NCBI GenBank assembly: GCA_013399305.1
Contig: VXAI01000020.1
Location: 5,650,607 to 5,714,606 of the forward strand
DNA length: 64,000 nt
Direction: 5' to 3'
From: Rostratula benghalensis
Taxonomy: Eukaryota; Chordata; Aves; Charadriiformes; Rostratulidae
The position numbers and the translations under genes were made by a program. A model generated the notes under the pieces. That model saw nothing but the letters and a program-made list of their open reading frames with translations. It had not been told where the DNA came from and searched no databases. This document shows, piece after piece, positions 25,401 through 38,331 of the stretch (positions within the stretch are counted from its first letter, which is position 1; each line of letters opens with the position of its first letter).

Positions 25401-28074
25401 GGCAGGTGCCAGCTATGCTAGAAATCACTGGGCTGTATGAACTGTGTCTGGCAGCAGAGGTTGGCAAGGGAGGCAAGCGAGGGGTCCGAGACATGGAAGC
25501 AGGAATAGGAACATACAGGACATTTCCAGGTACAGTCTGAGCAGAAGTTCAGGTACTTGGGCAGTGAGTAGACTACGTATGGCAGCTGTCACCAGATGTA
25601 GCCAGCCGAAGAGCCAGGTACCTTCTTCTAGCCCTGAGCAGAAGCAACACCCTGGTGCATTTTCTTTTCCCTGTAATTTGGCACCAGAGAGCATAAAAGA
25701 TTGCATTCCATCACAGCTGACACATCAATTTCTGTAGTGGTGGGACATGCAGATAAAGCTTTTGGTGACTGTGCTACAGTTGAGTGATTTTAGGGGCAGC
25801 TTGGCCACAACCAGTTGTAGTTTAGAGGGAAAACACCCCTCGCTTGGTCTCCTGTTACCATCCTGGCAGCAGCAGAGAGGGACACAAACGGTCAGAGTTG
25901 AGTGACTTCCTAGGGCTTCATAGCATGATGACAAATTACTCCAATACCCTGATTTGTGATGGGTTCATAGATTCTAATAAAAAAAAAGAAGAAGAATCTT
26001 CTTAACATATTTTTTTTTAATATTTTTAGGATTCTTAGACAAGGAAGCATAAATCTGTCCCTTTTAATGAAATGCACCTGAAATACTTGACATACATTCA
26101 AGCGTCATTGATTTCAAATGATATTTTGGAATTAATTTAAGTTATTACTTCTTTAAAGGTTTTCCTATATTCACCAACAAAGGAAAATCTATCAAGGAGG
26201 AATTCTGTCCTAACTACACATTGGGCATGTTCAACCTAGATTTAGTTAGACCTGCTGTATATTAAGTAACTTTGGATTGATTATTAAAGCCCTAATCTAG
26301 TCACTCCCCTTGTTTGATTAAATGTAATCTCCTCTTCCATCCATTTAGTAATAAATGGAAAGGTAATATTGTAGAGTTTATGGTTCAGGTGGTATACAAA
26401 AAAATGCAGTAGAACAGATGAGGATTTTTGCATAGTAGATCCATTTAATGTTAAGAATGTTTAAGCACACAGACTGGTTATAATTATTTAATTTTTTTTA
26501 CTACTTAGAAGATAAACTTCCACTACAGTTTTCTGTTTTATGCTTGCTCGGGGCAACATCATTTCTTGATAACTGATGTTTGAAGTTATCTGCCTCCTTT
26601 GTGATTAGCAATATATCCAAGATTATCTGTATCTCACAGCCTTAACATAATTCTAAATAAACTGCATGATGGAAAGAAGACTTCATTTTTTTTCACTGCA
26701 TAAATAAATTTTAACTTATTTGCTTTGAGTTGACAAAAAATGAGTGTAGTCCATCCCTTCTCTCACATTATGGCTATTAAGATACCTTTATCTACCAAAC
26801 AGAAAATGACTAGCTGCAAGTAAATTAAAGTTACTAGTTACAATAAATTAAAAATGTACTGGTTTCCTGCTAATGAACTAAAAAATACTTGAAGAAAAGA
26901 GGGGAGAACAAGATCAATAAAACTGATACAGAATCATGGAATAGCACAGGTGTTAAAAAATATAAAATAATATATGCATTTATAGTAAGCAACATAATTT
27001 TGTCCTAAATTCCGCTTTCTGCAAATGTGTTCAGAGTACACCTCTTCCACAAATTAACCTGCTGACAGTTGTAGGTGATGGAATTCTGCACTGTAACCAC
27101 TAATGACACTTTTTCATCATCAAAGTAGTAAAAGGGAATAGGAAGAGATGTTCTGAACATAGGTAAAGGCAGAAGGGCAGGATGTAAAGCTTTAAAAGTG
27201 TTTGAAAACTTTTTAGTGTGAGGAAAATATCAAACTGCTTTCACGGTGAGCCAACCACCTCCATTCTCCCTTACATCCTGCAGAGAGGGACTCCTCTCTT
27301 CAGGTACAACGTGTTGGCAACAGGCACTCTCCAAATGTTGTTTTATCAGGTGGAGGAGTCCACTGAAAGAAACAACATTTGTTATTTGGAGTATATTTTC
27401 ATGCAGTGTTCTTAATTCTCTGCAGTTCAGGCAGGTTCTCCTCAGATTATGCATTTGTTGGTAACGATTGCTGTGGAGTGAATGGCAGCCATCTGTAATG
27501 CCACTTCTGTCTGGAGACTGAACTGTATTTACATTCACTGCTCACTAGCTGTTACAGAAGTGTTTAAAAATAAAACCCTCTATGACAGTGTTTAAATATT
27601 ACTTCATCTCATAACAGTTAAATTAGCAGGCGGTGTTTGCCATAGAAGATCTAATAATGCAGATGTTTAGCTTACCTGTGACTTCAAAAATAACTTAACA
27701 GAAAATCTAAGGGGAAATGTATACTTTAGCAATGGCTTGTGGAAATCATTAGACTTTTTTCAGACATCAGGCAAATGAGGGAGATCTTCAAGACTGTATG
27801 GCAGTGCTGTCTTACAGAGTGTGAGGCCTTTGAAGAATCTGTGAAGATTGGCTGGGCAGCACGATTTTGGATTGCCTTATATCACACAGGTGCTACTTAC
27901 AGGCAGCTTTTACTCCTGCTGCCTAGTGATCATCTGCTGACACTGAGGAAAAAACTGGCAGATTTCTATAGCTTCATAGATCCGTTTCAGAAACGGCATC
28001 TTTCTTGCTTTTAGGGATAATTCCCTTTTCAGAAGGAAACATGGATTAAGGCAACAAAAGCAGCAACAGCAATG

Positions 28075-28131
28075 AGAATCATGGAATCACAGATTATGAG
28101 GGATTGGAAGGGACCTTGAAATATCATCGAG
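28075..28131 (-). mobile_element. Short CR1 3' end, antisense
   Basis: AGAATCATGGAATCACAG followed by GATTGGAAGGGACCTTGAAA and TATCATCGAG is the complement of the last ~55 bases of a CR1. It is severely 5'-truncated. Confidence 0.8.
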
Positions 28132-31100
28132 AGAGAAAGCTCTCCTGCATCTGTAAGCTGTATGTTACACTGCAAACTCTTTTGGTTAGCATCATCGTAG
28201 TATGCAGAAATCACATTTGGGTTTTATTGCACATTGTGCAAAGTAAGGAGACGTGCCTTCTTCAGTGAGATTAAAACAATCCCAGGGATAGATAAATAAG
28301 TAAATGGACATAGCAGATGATATAGAAAATGGACAGCAGAGAGAGGGGAAATCAAAATGAGAGGAAGGTAAACTTACAGAAAGTTTGCACGGTTGATGTT
28401 ATTACATTAGAAATGCTACAGATAGCATGTCAGCTGTAGGCATAAATTTCTGAGTATAAATAAACAGAGTGGAGCTTACAGATGCCTGTGTTTTTCTCTG
28501 GCTTTTCCCAATGTTGATGGGTTCACTTGGCAGCATGCTATAATCCATGAGAGTCTACTTACTATGTCAGTAAACCTAAAAAAGTAGACTTCAAAGAGAT
28601 CAGTAGGGCACTACACCCAGCCATAATCAATGCAAGGTCAAGCGAGGCAGCATAAGAAGCTGTGACTGTCACAGGTTCTGATAGCTCTTCATGCAAGTTA
28701 AAGTATTTATTATTCACGTTTTATATAAAACTGGAATTATTCCAGGCCATGTAGTAGTTAGAACAGGAAAGACATATTTTCTTAATGTTTAAAGAGTAAG
28801 GTGTGGGATTCATCTCAGTTAATTTGACTGGTTCTGAGGTTACAGGTCTCATGTAAACTTGAGGCTTTAGTCTTTGTCTGTAGTCAGTGAAGAAATATGG
28901 GCACCTTTGAAGTACCATTCATCCCATCTGTCTCCAGACATCAGTTTTAGGTCGCCTTTTTCTTTCACCAGCACTGGAGGGAGCCTTGATCACCAGCTGC
29001 CAGTAGACACCTCATTTTTGACATTTAAATTTAGGTGGGTGAATTCTTGTCCATAGCAACTGACTTAAGGCCAGAGACTTCAGTCATCTGTACAACAGTC
29101 TAACAAACTCTCCTAGTGATTTTGAGCCAGACATTTGAGCAAGTATTTTCAGAATTACCAGATCTTGTTAAAAAGTCTGGCTCTTGTCCATCTTCCATTT
29201 CCTCCAGCAGGAAGTATTACTTTCCAGCCTCTGTAGAGAGATTTGAAGTTCGTGAATAAAATGCAAAATAAAATGGTGCAGTAGGATTGTTGTTTATTGA
29301 GCTTCAAGTGGAACTGAAGTGTTGCTGGAAAAAAAAAAAAGAAAAAAAAAAGCCCAAGTAAAAATATTTATAGTACAAATGCACAGCAGTTCCTCAAGAC
29401 TAATATTTCATAGCGGGTAGGGGACTGCTACTGCTGTATAATTTCCCATAAGTCATTTTCTTATTCTTCTGCCCTGGCTTTCTAGCATACCAATGAATGT
29501 CAGGATAGCTTATGAGGCTTTCAGGTTAGAGCTAACACTAAAAACAATATTTTTCTCTCAGATGTGTTAGTGTACTGATATTATTAGTCCCATGTCTGCT
29601 TGCCTCTAGGTATTTCCCTTCCTGGGACCATCATCAAAACCAACTCTGGATATGACCATGTTACGAAAAATACAGTATTGGTGAGGAAAAAAAAAATCAA
29701 AACATGATAATCTGACAGCCACATAGTATCAGTCCTGGATCATGTGAAGAATAAAGATGCCAAACCCCATTTCAGCTTCATTCCTAGTGCCAGTTCTTTT
29801 CCTCCGTGTTCTCTTATTCAAGAGTTTTCCACTACTAGGCTGTAGCAATTAAAATTGCTGCGTGAAATTCTCACTGTTGGGGAGTCTGGATGCCTGGTTC
29901 ATCCTCCCTGGTTGTCCTTTTAGCAGTTCCCCATCGTAGCTCCCTGTGACTGCAGACTAAACACATATGGTCAAAGCAATGGGCTTAATGCTGTGTTCAT
30001 TCCTCTGTGCTGATCAGGTCTGGGGCTGAGGTATGCAAAACATGATCTGTTACCCTTTAAATTCCCCTGTTCCACTCTCATGCTTTTTTCCTCTACCATG
30101 CTCATGCACTCCCAGATAAACAGCCTGTCCCTGTATATTCTTTCTCCACTAGCTCTGATGTTGCTGATTTTACATCCTAATTCAGTATTTATGATAGGGT
30201 TGCCCTAGTAATTTCTGCCTCAGTCAGCAGATCTGTTAAGGTAGTACCCCTGTTTGTGCTGTTTCTTGGGTCACTGTATTGTTAGTGTAGCCTCAAGTGA
30301 AGGTTAGCCATCTGCATGCGCCTTATGCCCCTTTTGCCATTTGTTACAGCTGGTAATTTCTCACGTTGCTATCTTGTTAGTGCAGCTACAGTTCAGGTTC
30401 ACCAGTTGGTACACATACCCTCACACCCAGCAGCCAGTCTGGTGAAACCGCTGGTGGAAGCACCTTCTGCTTCATCTGCTAAGTCTGAATTACCAGAGAC
30501 AACCCTCATGGCCAACGACAGCTAGACCTTGAGGGGAACACCACACTCCACATTCTGCTTTCTGATTGCCCTTCCCTTCCTAACAAGGTCACAAAATACA
30601 TGATCACTGTCCCGCCTGTTGCTGCATCTTCTGGCATATTTATCTGTATTTCTTCCCTGACTGCCTTACAATGGCTACCCAGGGCAGGAAATGCTCGTTA
30701 ACCCTTCTGTCCTGCACCAGAGGATGGCCTGCTTGCTGGTGACTTCTTTCCATTCTCTGCCTAGTGTGGCCTCTGAGCCATGTGGTGAAGCTGCCCAGAA
30801 AGCATCAATTACCATGGGCAGGCCATTCTGCTGGAGATTGTTCGTCTCTCATTTCCCCAGATTACATCTGTGGCAACTTGACAACAAAAACTGGTTGAAT
30901 GGAATGGGAATGGCTGCATTAAAAGGATCAGAGACCCGTGACAGATTTTTTTTTATGGGGAAGATGCTATTACCCCAGTTAGAAGACAAAAAGGAAGAGT
31001 CAGAGAGGTTGTGTGTGCCACTCACCTGGCTTAATTCAGGATGACACTCTGAAGACAAACTGCCAGCATACAAAGGCACCTGTAGAGGTTTCCTTTTAAT

Positions 31101-32559
31101 ACAAAGGCCAAATAAATATTTTGGTGTCACGAGGGAACTGCATCTTTCAGTTTTTCCCAATTATTTGGTAGGGAACAGCAACAAGTGGAAAACTGTCTTG
31201 ACTGGAGTTTGAAGTGGTTGCTGCTGCTGCTGTTACCACTCACCTGTATGCTGTATCTTCCTCTCTGGATTTACACAAGCATTAGCAAAGTGTTAGAGAT
31301 TTTCTTTTTTCCTGAGGTAGAAAAAAAGAAAGTCAGTCACAGGGAAAAATTCTAGACTAAGTAAAATGACTATATCTGGTTTCATTATCTATCTAATATT
31401 ACCTTACATTTCCCTGCCAACAGACCATCATGTCACACTGCAGTCTGAGACAGCACCTGCAAAGCAAGCAAGTGAAAATGAAATGATGAGGATTAAAATT
31501 AAATTTCTCTATCCACAAAAAAATGCATCTCCTTCTACATATAGACAGCTGTTGATATGTCATAAGACGTATTTCAATACTAAGTAATAAGAACTATACA
31601 GCAGGTTCTCTGGTTAAAAAAAAAAAAAAGATCATTTGCTCTCTGAACCTCATGATTTATTTCTTATTGGCTTTCTTATTCTTTCTTATTAAAAAAAATG
31701 GATGGTTCTTTGAGTTCAGGTTTGAACTAAATCCAAATTTCGAATGAGTGTATGGTTGTTTTTTTTATTCTTGGCATGGTGCACTGCTTCTGGAAATGCC
31801 AGTCGGCAACGAACTGATCATACTGCCATGCAAACAAGATTTCTGTTTGGGTACAATATGAAGGGTGAGCAGAGATTGTCCTTTAAGCTGTTCATTGTAG
31901 GTAAGAAAAACCCTCATGAAATTCAGCTTAGACTGGGACTTTTATCAAAGAGAGACATTTAACAAATAGTTTGGCAAATAAATTTAGAAGCCACGAAATA
32001 TGACTTTGGTATTCACCTCATTACGTGTTCTTTGTTTAAATATAGCTTGTCTACCCTGACTCAATTACAGTTCTGTTTCTGTAAAATATTTTGCTTTCCG
32101 TACAAGTTGCTGAAAAGAATTTTCAAAATGTCAGTAGGTGTTAAGCACTTAGTATTCGTAGGATCTTCTGGAAAGCCCATCTGCTATGCAAATTAATATC
32201 TAAGAGTAATTTCTGAATGGGGAGTCATAGAGGCATGGTTCAGAAAAACAATTAGTATTTGTTTACCTTGCAGTGATTTCCGTAAAAGATAGATTTTGAC
32301 TTGAATATTTTAAACAATGAGGAATGATTTCCTGAGCTGGAGTTGTACTTACTACAACTAATAAGTCAATAAATTTTTTGCTTATCAATGGGTTTGAATG
32401 TTACTTGCTCTTTACCAAGTTCTCTTCTCAGTGAAGGAAAATACATTCATTCATTTGATTGTTCATGAAGCGTGTCCTGCGTGGGATGAGGTGGCTTTTT
32501 TTCCTCAGCTGCTGTCAGGAGCACCTGTCCCCACTGACTCCTTCTGTCCTGTCCCCTAG

Positions 32560-32773
32560 TGCACCTGGTGGACATCTGGAATGTGATAGAAGCCTTGCGG
32601 GAAAACGCACTGAACAACCTGGACCCCAGCATGGAACTGAACGTGGCTCGCCTGGAGGCTGTGATTTCCACTATCTTCTACCAGCTCAACAAACGGATGC
32701 CCACAACCCACCAGATCAACGTGGAGCAATCCATCAGCTTACTGCTCAACTTCTTGCTCGCCGCCTTTGATCC
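32560..32773 (+). CDS. DTNA: DTNA coding exon 3 (residues 50-121)
   Basis: The acceptor is TGTCCCCTAG ending at 32559 and the donor is GTAAGT at 32774. The 214-nt exon completes Leu50, gives 70 full codons from [15 protein letters not shown] to [11 protein letters not shown], and leaves CC for Pro121. It forms the core of the first EF-hand-type domain, a helical fold which in this family is generally thought not to bind calcium. Differences from the human protein as I recall it are conservative (SMEL for NTEL, VAR for VSR, AVIST for AVLST, QIN for QIH). The segment is relatively GC-rich within an AT-rich intron background. Pro121, whose change to Leu was reported in human left-ventricular non-compaction, straddles the exon 3/4 junction and is intact. 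Confidence 0.98.
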
Positions 32774-35565
32774 GTAAGTCTGCCTTTCTTCCCTCCGCTC
32801 CCACATAGGGAAAGGAAATATCTTGGGAAAACAATTGAACAAGCTAAAATTCTGACCCAAATAATGAGCATGTGAATAGTGCTAACTAGAGAGAGAACCT
32901 AAATTAAGGACCTCTGCGTTCCTTTCTGTCGAGCCAAATGCAGCACAACTGTGTTTTCATCCAGTTACTCAGACTTGTTCCAGTTTATATCAAAGAAGAA
33001 TTCTCTACAGAAACAAATTTATATCCACTTCTAATTTGCTTTGTTATTTATTGACACACCAGTGGCTGACACCACTGCAATGCCTCTGCAGCAGCGACAA
33101 GGGTTAATGGCTCATTATTTTGAAAGAGCTCATTTTCCTGCAAGTTCTCGCAGCTGTAAGCAATTTTTTTTTCTGGCTCATGCCAGTGCAGCATGATTTT
33201 GAGACCATGACAGAAATAGGATAAAGACCTGGAGGTGATGCTGAAATTCATGTCCTTTATTACTGCATGGGACCCATATTACAAAAAGGACAAGTCTGAG
33301 ATAGAGTGAACCCCTTAATGTAACAAATATACTGTGCATGCATACTATAGTTTCTGAATACATAGTCATCAACCTGTACTGCTGTATTTGCAATCCTCAA
33401 AACTGAATTATTAGAGAACAGTGGTTAAGTCTGACCAGATGCAGATGACCTATTGTCTCTTTGTGGCAAAATTCACCAGGTGAAAACAACAGCCATGACA
33501 CATTAAAATCAGAATGCTGCCCCTCTCCCCCTCCCTCTCGCCTGTCCTCTCGCTTGAGGGCCCCAGTGCTGGGTACCATTGAGCACCTTTCGGAGCCAGA
33601 CCAGCCAGCAGCTAGGTTCCCATAGCAACAGGGAGAAAAAAGTAGATGTTCCACATGATGAGGCTGCACTCAACCTACCCTCCAGCCCCTCCAAGGGGAA
33701 AAAAAAAAAGAAGCCAATCCATTGTGAAACCTTAGACTTCAGGATTTTTTTTCTCCCCTCAAGGGCAGTAAAAGAAGGAACAGGCTTTTTAATTTGTACC
33801 GTTGTGGCTGTGACAAGAACAGGAAAGGACATTGAAAATGGCTGAATGCATGGATTGGTGCATATTGCAAGCAAACTGCTTCCCAGTTAGTAAACACAAG
33901 GAGAGACCCAGGACTGTGGAAGCAAGATCTGCAATAACATGTTTGTTTTGTAGCTTGCTGTAAGAGGAGTAGAGACCTCAGCTAGAAGTCAAGGCTACTT
34001 GCAGAGGAGAGGATTCCCTGTAGGGAAGCCGAGAATGCGCTTAAAGGGGCAAGGTTTTGCTTTCCCTGAAAACATCCCATCTGCTGTGGGTCATGACCTA
34101 TTTCTGGGCTCCCGTAAGGACCTCCCAGGGACAAGGAGGCTGTGACCCCTATTCTGTTTGCTGTGCAGCAGCTCAACCTCTCTTGTTGCCTCTGAGCAGG
34201 GTGTGCAGGATGCACTTCCCAGAAGGACAGAGATACCCAAAGGAACCCCAGGAACAGGACCCCAGCTCTGCTATCTGAGACAGGACTGACTGCCCATCAG
34301 CCTTTTTTAAATGCAGCAGACCTTTGGCATGAGGTTCAGGTGCAATCTGAGATATCATGGAGATAGAGGTCTTCATGGATATGTGGATTAACTAGATCTC
34401 TCTTTACTGTAATGGGAATTCACACAGAAAAAGACATACAAGTTAAGCATCTTATTCTCAGAATGTGCCCTACCCCATAGTACAGTTCAGATTATTGAAG
34501 TTTTGGGTCGGGTGTTGGTTTAGCAACAGACCTGGTGGTCCAGATTTCCTTGCTTCTGGGAAACAGGGAGGGAGGTGGCTCTATATGCTACAGGGATGGT
34601 GTGAGAGCTGCTGGGGTCTAATCAAACCTGATTTCTCTGCGTACCATGTTCCTCTCTTCCCTCCTATCCACTGCAGTGCAGCAGGAAGGTCCTTCTCTGC
34701 TGAAGGCAGAGGCTGAATTTGGTAGAAGGAGGAGCAAGGCCTTTTCAGAAGGTCCCATGCTCACAGAGAGGCAATACCTCACATACAAGGGGAGCAGGAG
34801 GGGAATGGTGAGGCGAGATAAAGTCTTTTTCTCACTCTTTCCCCATTTATAGAAACTGGACAGTTAAACTAAATTGCTTGCATTTTTCTCCAATGAACAA
34901 AGGAATTTTAGTAGGTTCATGAATCATACCGAAAACCCAACAGTCACCCCTAAAATAATCCTGTTAGCATTGATCTAGGTTCTCTCCTTTGTTTTCTTAG
35001 CCTTGTGCTTTAGAGAAGCTGTTGACCTGCAGCAATGCTATCCAAATTTCCAGATGGCTACTGAGAAATTATTTTTTAAGTTTATTAGTGAATGTTAATA
35101 TGATGACATTTGATTTAGTGAAAGACCAAATACTCTTCACTGTAGATGCGAAGGCTGTTCTAAGTGAGAATGGATGGTGTCGGTATTTGTGGCTACACAG
35201 AACGATGGCTGCTCCTGCTGTACTGTGGGCAGGTCCAGAAATGGTTTTTGCAGTTTCTCACGTCCTGTTTGAAATGCAAAGGACAATGGAGAAATGGAGT
35301 CTGTGACTTAATGCATATGAAAGGACCACAAGGGACAAGTTAATGTATGATTTAAAATCTAATAAGCCTACCAGTGTCATTTATTTAGTTCTAGTTAATA
35401 TTTACTGCCCCACATGTACTGTGCTGGCTGAAGATCCTCCAAGCTTTAAACAGAGCTTCTTTCTTTGTTTATAGCCTGCTGAAACCCTGACAGGTTTTTT
35501 TTAGTATTTTTTAGACGATTTCCCTAGGCCTGCAATACAGATGTCTTATCAGGAGGTGGAAGCTT

Positions 35566-35745
35566 AATCATTGAATCATAGAATGGTCCAGGCTGGAAGG
35601 GACCTCCAAAGGTCCTCTAGTCTGACCTCACCACAGTCAGCACCCTCAACTAGACCAGGTTGCCCAGGGCTTCATCAAGCTTCACCTTGAATATCTCCAG
35701 GGAAGGGGCCTCAACCACCCCCCTGGGAAACGTGTTTCAGTGTCC
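35566..35745 (-). mobile_element. CR1 LINE 3' fragment, antisense
   Basis: AATCATTGAATCATAGAATG is followed by GCTGGAAGGGACCTCCAAAG and later GAATATCTCCAGGGAAGGGG and CCTGGGAAACGTGTTTCAGT. This is the complement of the CR1 3' terminal region. It is truncated soon after. Confidence 0.9.
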
Positions 35746-37875
35746 ACCAAGAGGAAGAGGAACCATGGTGCAATACTGTGGCACATGGGCCAGCTTGCCC
35801 ACTGCCTGTGCTGAACATTCCTCCCAATTTTCTTATGATTTTTTTCACAGCCTTGAGGATTCATTAGACCAACAGGTAATTATATTTCCTTGCTGCTCAA
35901 CCCTGAAGGGAGGAAAAATTATAGTTTATAAAATTTCACAACACTGACTCTGCTGCTTCTTCATGCTAAGCCAAAAACAAAGTGTAGCCTTACAGAACTG
36001 CAAGAAAACAAAATAAAAATTCACAAACAGAAATGCTGTTAAACTTAACTTGCCATTGGTGTGTGAAAGCCAGCATCATGTGGTAGAGGACCCCGACAGA
36101 CCAAAACCAGTGAGCAGAATGAGGTGGTCAGACTTTAAAGAACCTGGACAGAAATATGCCTGACTTGTGTTTTTAACTGCACGATAAAATGGAGCAGTAG
36201 CTTTCGCTTCAAGGTCTAAGGTGATTAACTGCCTTTATGAAATAATAGCATGCCTCCTTCACTGGCACACAAGTACCTATGGAAAAAAGACAAGTTCAAA
36301 CCTCTCTGACAAATTCATCCCAGGCCGGTGTCAAAACCTGCACAGGAGGCAAGGTGGAATGTCAGCCTCATTCAGTCGAACTCTTCCCAAAAGCACTCTT
36401 TTTAAACAGACTGTAAAATATTCTGTGCTAGACCATCTTCAGCACTGCCTCAGTATTGCAATACAGCAACTCCTGCTGTGAAAGTTTAACTGACAAGATC
36501 GTAGCTGATTTTTCTCTGTCCCTCGACATACCTGCTCAGCAAATGGGGCTGCGGGCTCTGGGCTATGAAACAGTCCCAGTCTAACTCAAGGGGCTTGACT
36601 TCTACAAAGAAAAGAGGAAATATTCATGCCCTTTTTTAATCAAATGCCCATTTGAATCATACTGAATTCCACACATAAAGATGTTCAGTATCTGTTCTGG
36701 AGGTTTAACTTCTTGCTCACCGTCTGATCCGGGCTATCAAATGTTTAATTCCTTCTCTTCTCAACCTTCATTAATCGCTAAAAGTCATACAGGCCAGCTA
36801 GCTTTTATGAAAAAAGTCCAGCAAAAACGTGCATTTCAGAGGTTTAGTCGTTATGCATTTTGCTGTCCTAGATGCAAGAATTTTGCTTGATTCCAATAAA
36901 ATTTCCTCCCTGAAACCTGTTTGTGAATATGGAAGTTTGTAATGGTAGCCTCTGACAATTCAGAATTGGCTGCCCCGATTAAGGTGAGCAGTAGAAGGCC
37001 CACAAGTAATTGAAGAAATCTTTTGGAAAAGATAACTTAAGTGTTGGGGAAGCACCACTTCATGCCTAGTTAATGAGAAAAATTGTATTTTCTTGATGTC
37101 CCTTTCATGGGACAGATTTGCTAAGGTGTGACGTTATTTCTTTATAAACTTCCCCGCCATATGGCACTTTCAGTGTGAGATCCTGACAAATGTCATTGTC
37201 ATCCATTTGGTCTCACTCTCCTTGCTGACCCAAAATGCAAATAATTCTGGCCCTGGAGCTGGACTTAGCCTTGTATGGTCTGTGGATTTATCAGGCAGTC
37301 CATGGGGCTTCCTGGTCCCGGGAGAGGCTGTGTCTCTCTGCAGCCATCCATTTGAGGAGGAAACCTTCTGCTCTTCTCTGATATCTAAAAGCCTGTGCTA
37401 TTTTTTTCCCCAAGCAGCAGGAGATAACCTTAAGCCCTGGCCATCATTCCCTTCTCTAAGTGCTCCATCCTGTGTTGTTACTAAGTACACATCAGCCTCA
37501 AGATTTGCCTTTGCCTTCATTTATGCTTCTAGTACTTTTCTGTAGGGATCTGAAGAGTAACCTCAGTAAGAGAGGTGCTATAGAAAATCAAAATATTTTC
37601 TGTTCTCTCCTGTTTCTGCTAGTGAAACTTTTATCTCTTTGCATTAGCCAGCTAAAGCTTCTTTAGGGAGCACCAGCTTCAGTTGAGACCCTCACGCTGC
37701 TACGAGCCACTGTTTCAGGATTTGCTTTTAGGCAGCAAACAGAGCGAGGCCCCGGTGCTGCCAATCAAGGGCATCTGTAGTGCTTCCACATAGCTTAGGG
37801 CACTTCTGGATCAAAATTATATTGGCAATTCTTAGGCCCCATTATCCTGTCCGTTCATCAGTCATCTGTATTTAA

Positions 37876-37918
37876 GTATGCATGTGTGTATACGTATGCA
37901 TGCACACATGCACACACG
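37876..37918. repeat. Alternating purine-pyrimidine tract with inverted repeat
   Basis: All 43 bases alternate purine and pyrimidine (CA/TG, TA and CG steps). TGCATGTGTG (37879-37888) is the exact complement of CACACATGCA (37903-37912), with a 14-nt spacer that is itself rich in short palindromes. The tract can in principle form Z-DNA or a cruciform. Confidence 0.85.
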
Positions 37919-38304
37919 GATATATATTTGAAGGGCAAATTGAATTTATACTGGCTCTAGTGATGCTTTTATGAATACAAATGACTGATACAAAATACAG
38001 TGTCAAAACTAATCAGCTCAAACAGAGAGATTGAAGAGATAAATGAAATCTTTTCTTTTTCTGTTCCTCTGTTCCATAACCATTTGAGTATGGGAAAAGC
38101 CAATGGCTTTGAGGTGCAAAGCTGAAGGCGAGTTGATATGTGCCTGCCATTCAATAATATAATCCTATTAGTAAATGTAACTAAGCCTACTGGGGAAAAT
38201 AATCTAAATCTGAACCACTTCCACATGGGCTTTATTTTTTCCTGTAATTCTTCCATTGCTTCTTAATAATGTCATTGCTTCCACTTAACATTTATTTTTC
38301 TTAC

Positions 38305-38331
38305 ATATAGATATAGATAGAGATATATATA
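38305..38331 (+). repeat. ATAG/AT microsatellite
   Basis: Imperfect ATAG units run into AT dinucleotides over about 27 bases. Confidence 0.7.

Larger units (their letters stand above)
10032..32559 (+). other. DTNA intron 2
   Basis: This 22.5-kb phase 1 intron is the longest complete one here. It contains poly(A) at 11719-11734, a 26-nt exon-like segment (12076-12101) followed by a G-rich tract, an antisense CR1 at 15686-16063, a 102-bp duplication (16064-16165 and 18527-18627), a degenerate ATT microsatellite at 16929-16971, an antisense solo LTR from 19491, and antisense CR1 pieces at 25147-25400 and 28075-28131. The remaining sequence (for example 10.0-11.7, 12.9-15.6, 20.4-25.1 and 28.2-32.5 kb) shows no gene I can support. 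Open frames at 24298-25079, 25425-25737, 30316-30525 and 30691-31044 have no recognised family. Confidence 0.9.

Noticed and set aside
26930..26960. AGAATCATGGAATAGCACAG as a CR1 end
   Set aside because: Only about 20 bases match, and the diagnostic GGAAGGGACC block does not follow.
31215..31232. CTG triplet repeat
   Set aside because: Only about four units. Too short to be meaningful.
32459..32770. Alternative-frame open reading across exon 3
   Set aside because: It is a shadow frame of DTNA exon 3. The real frame reproduces the dystrobrevin sequence and has matching splice phases.
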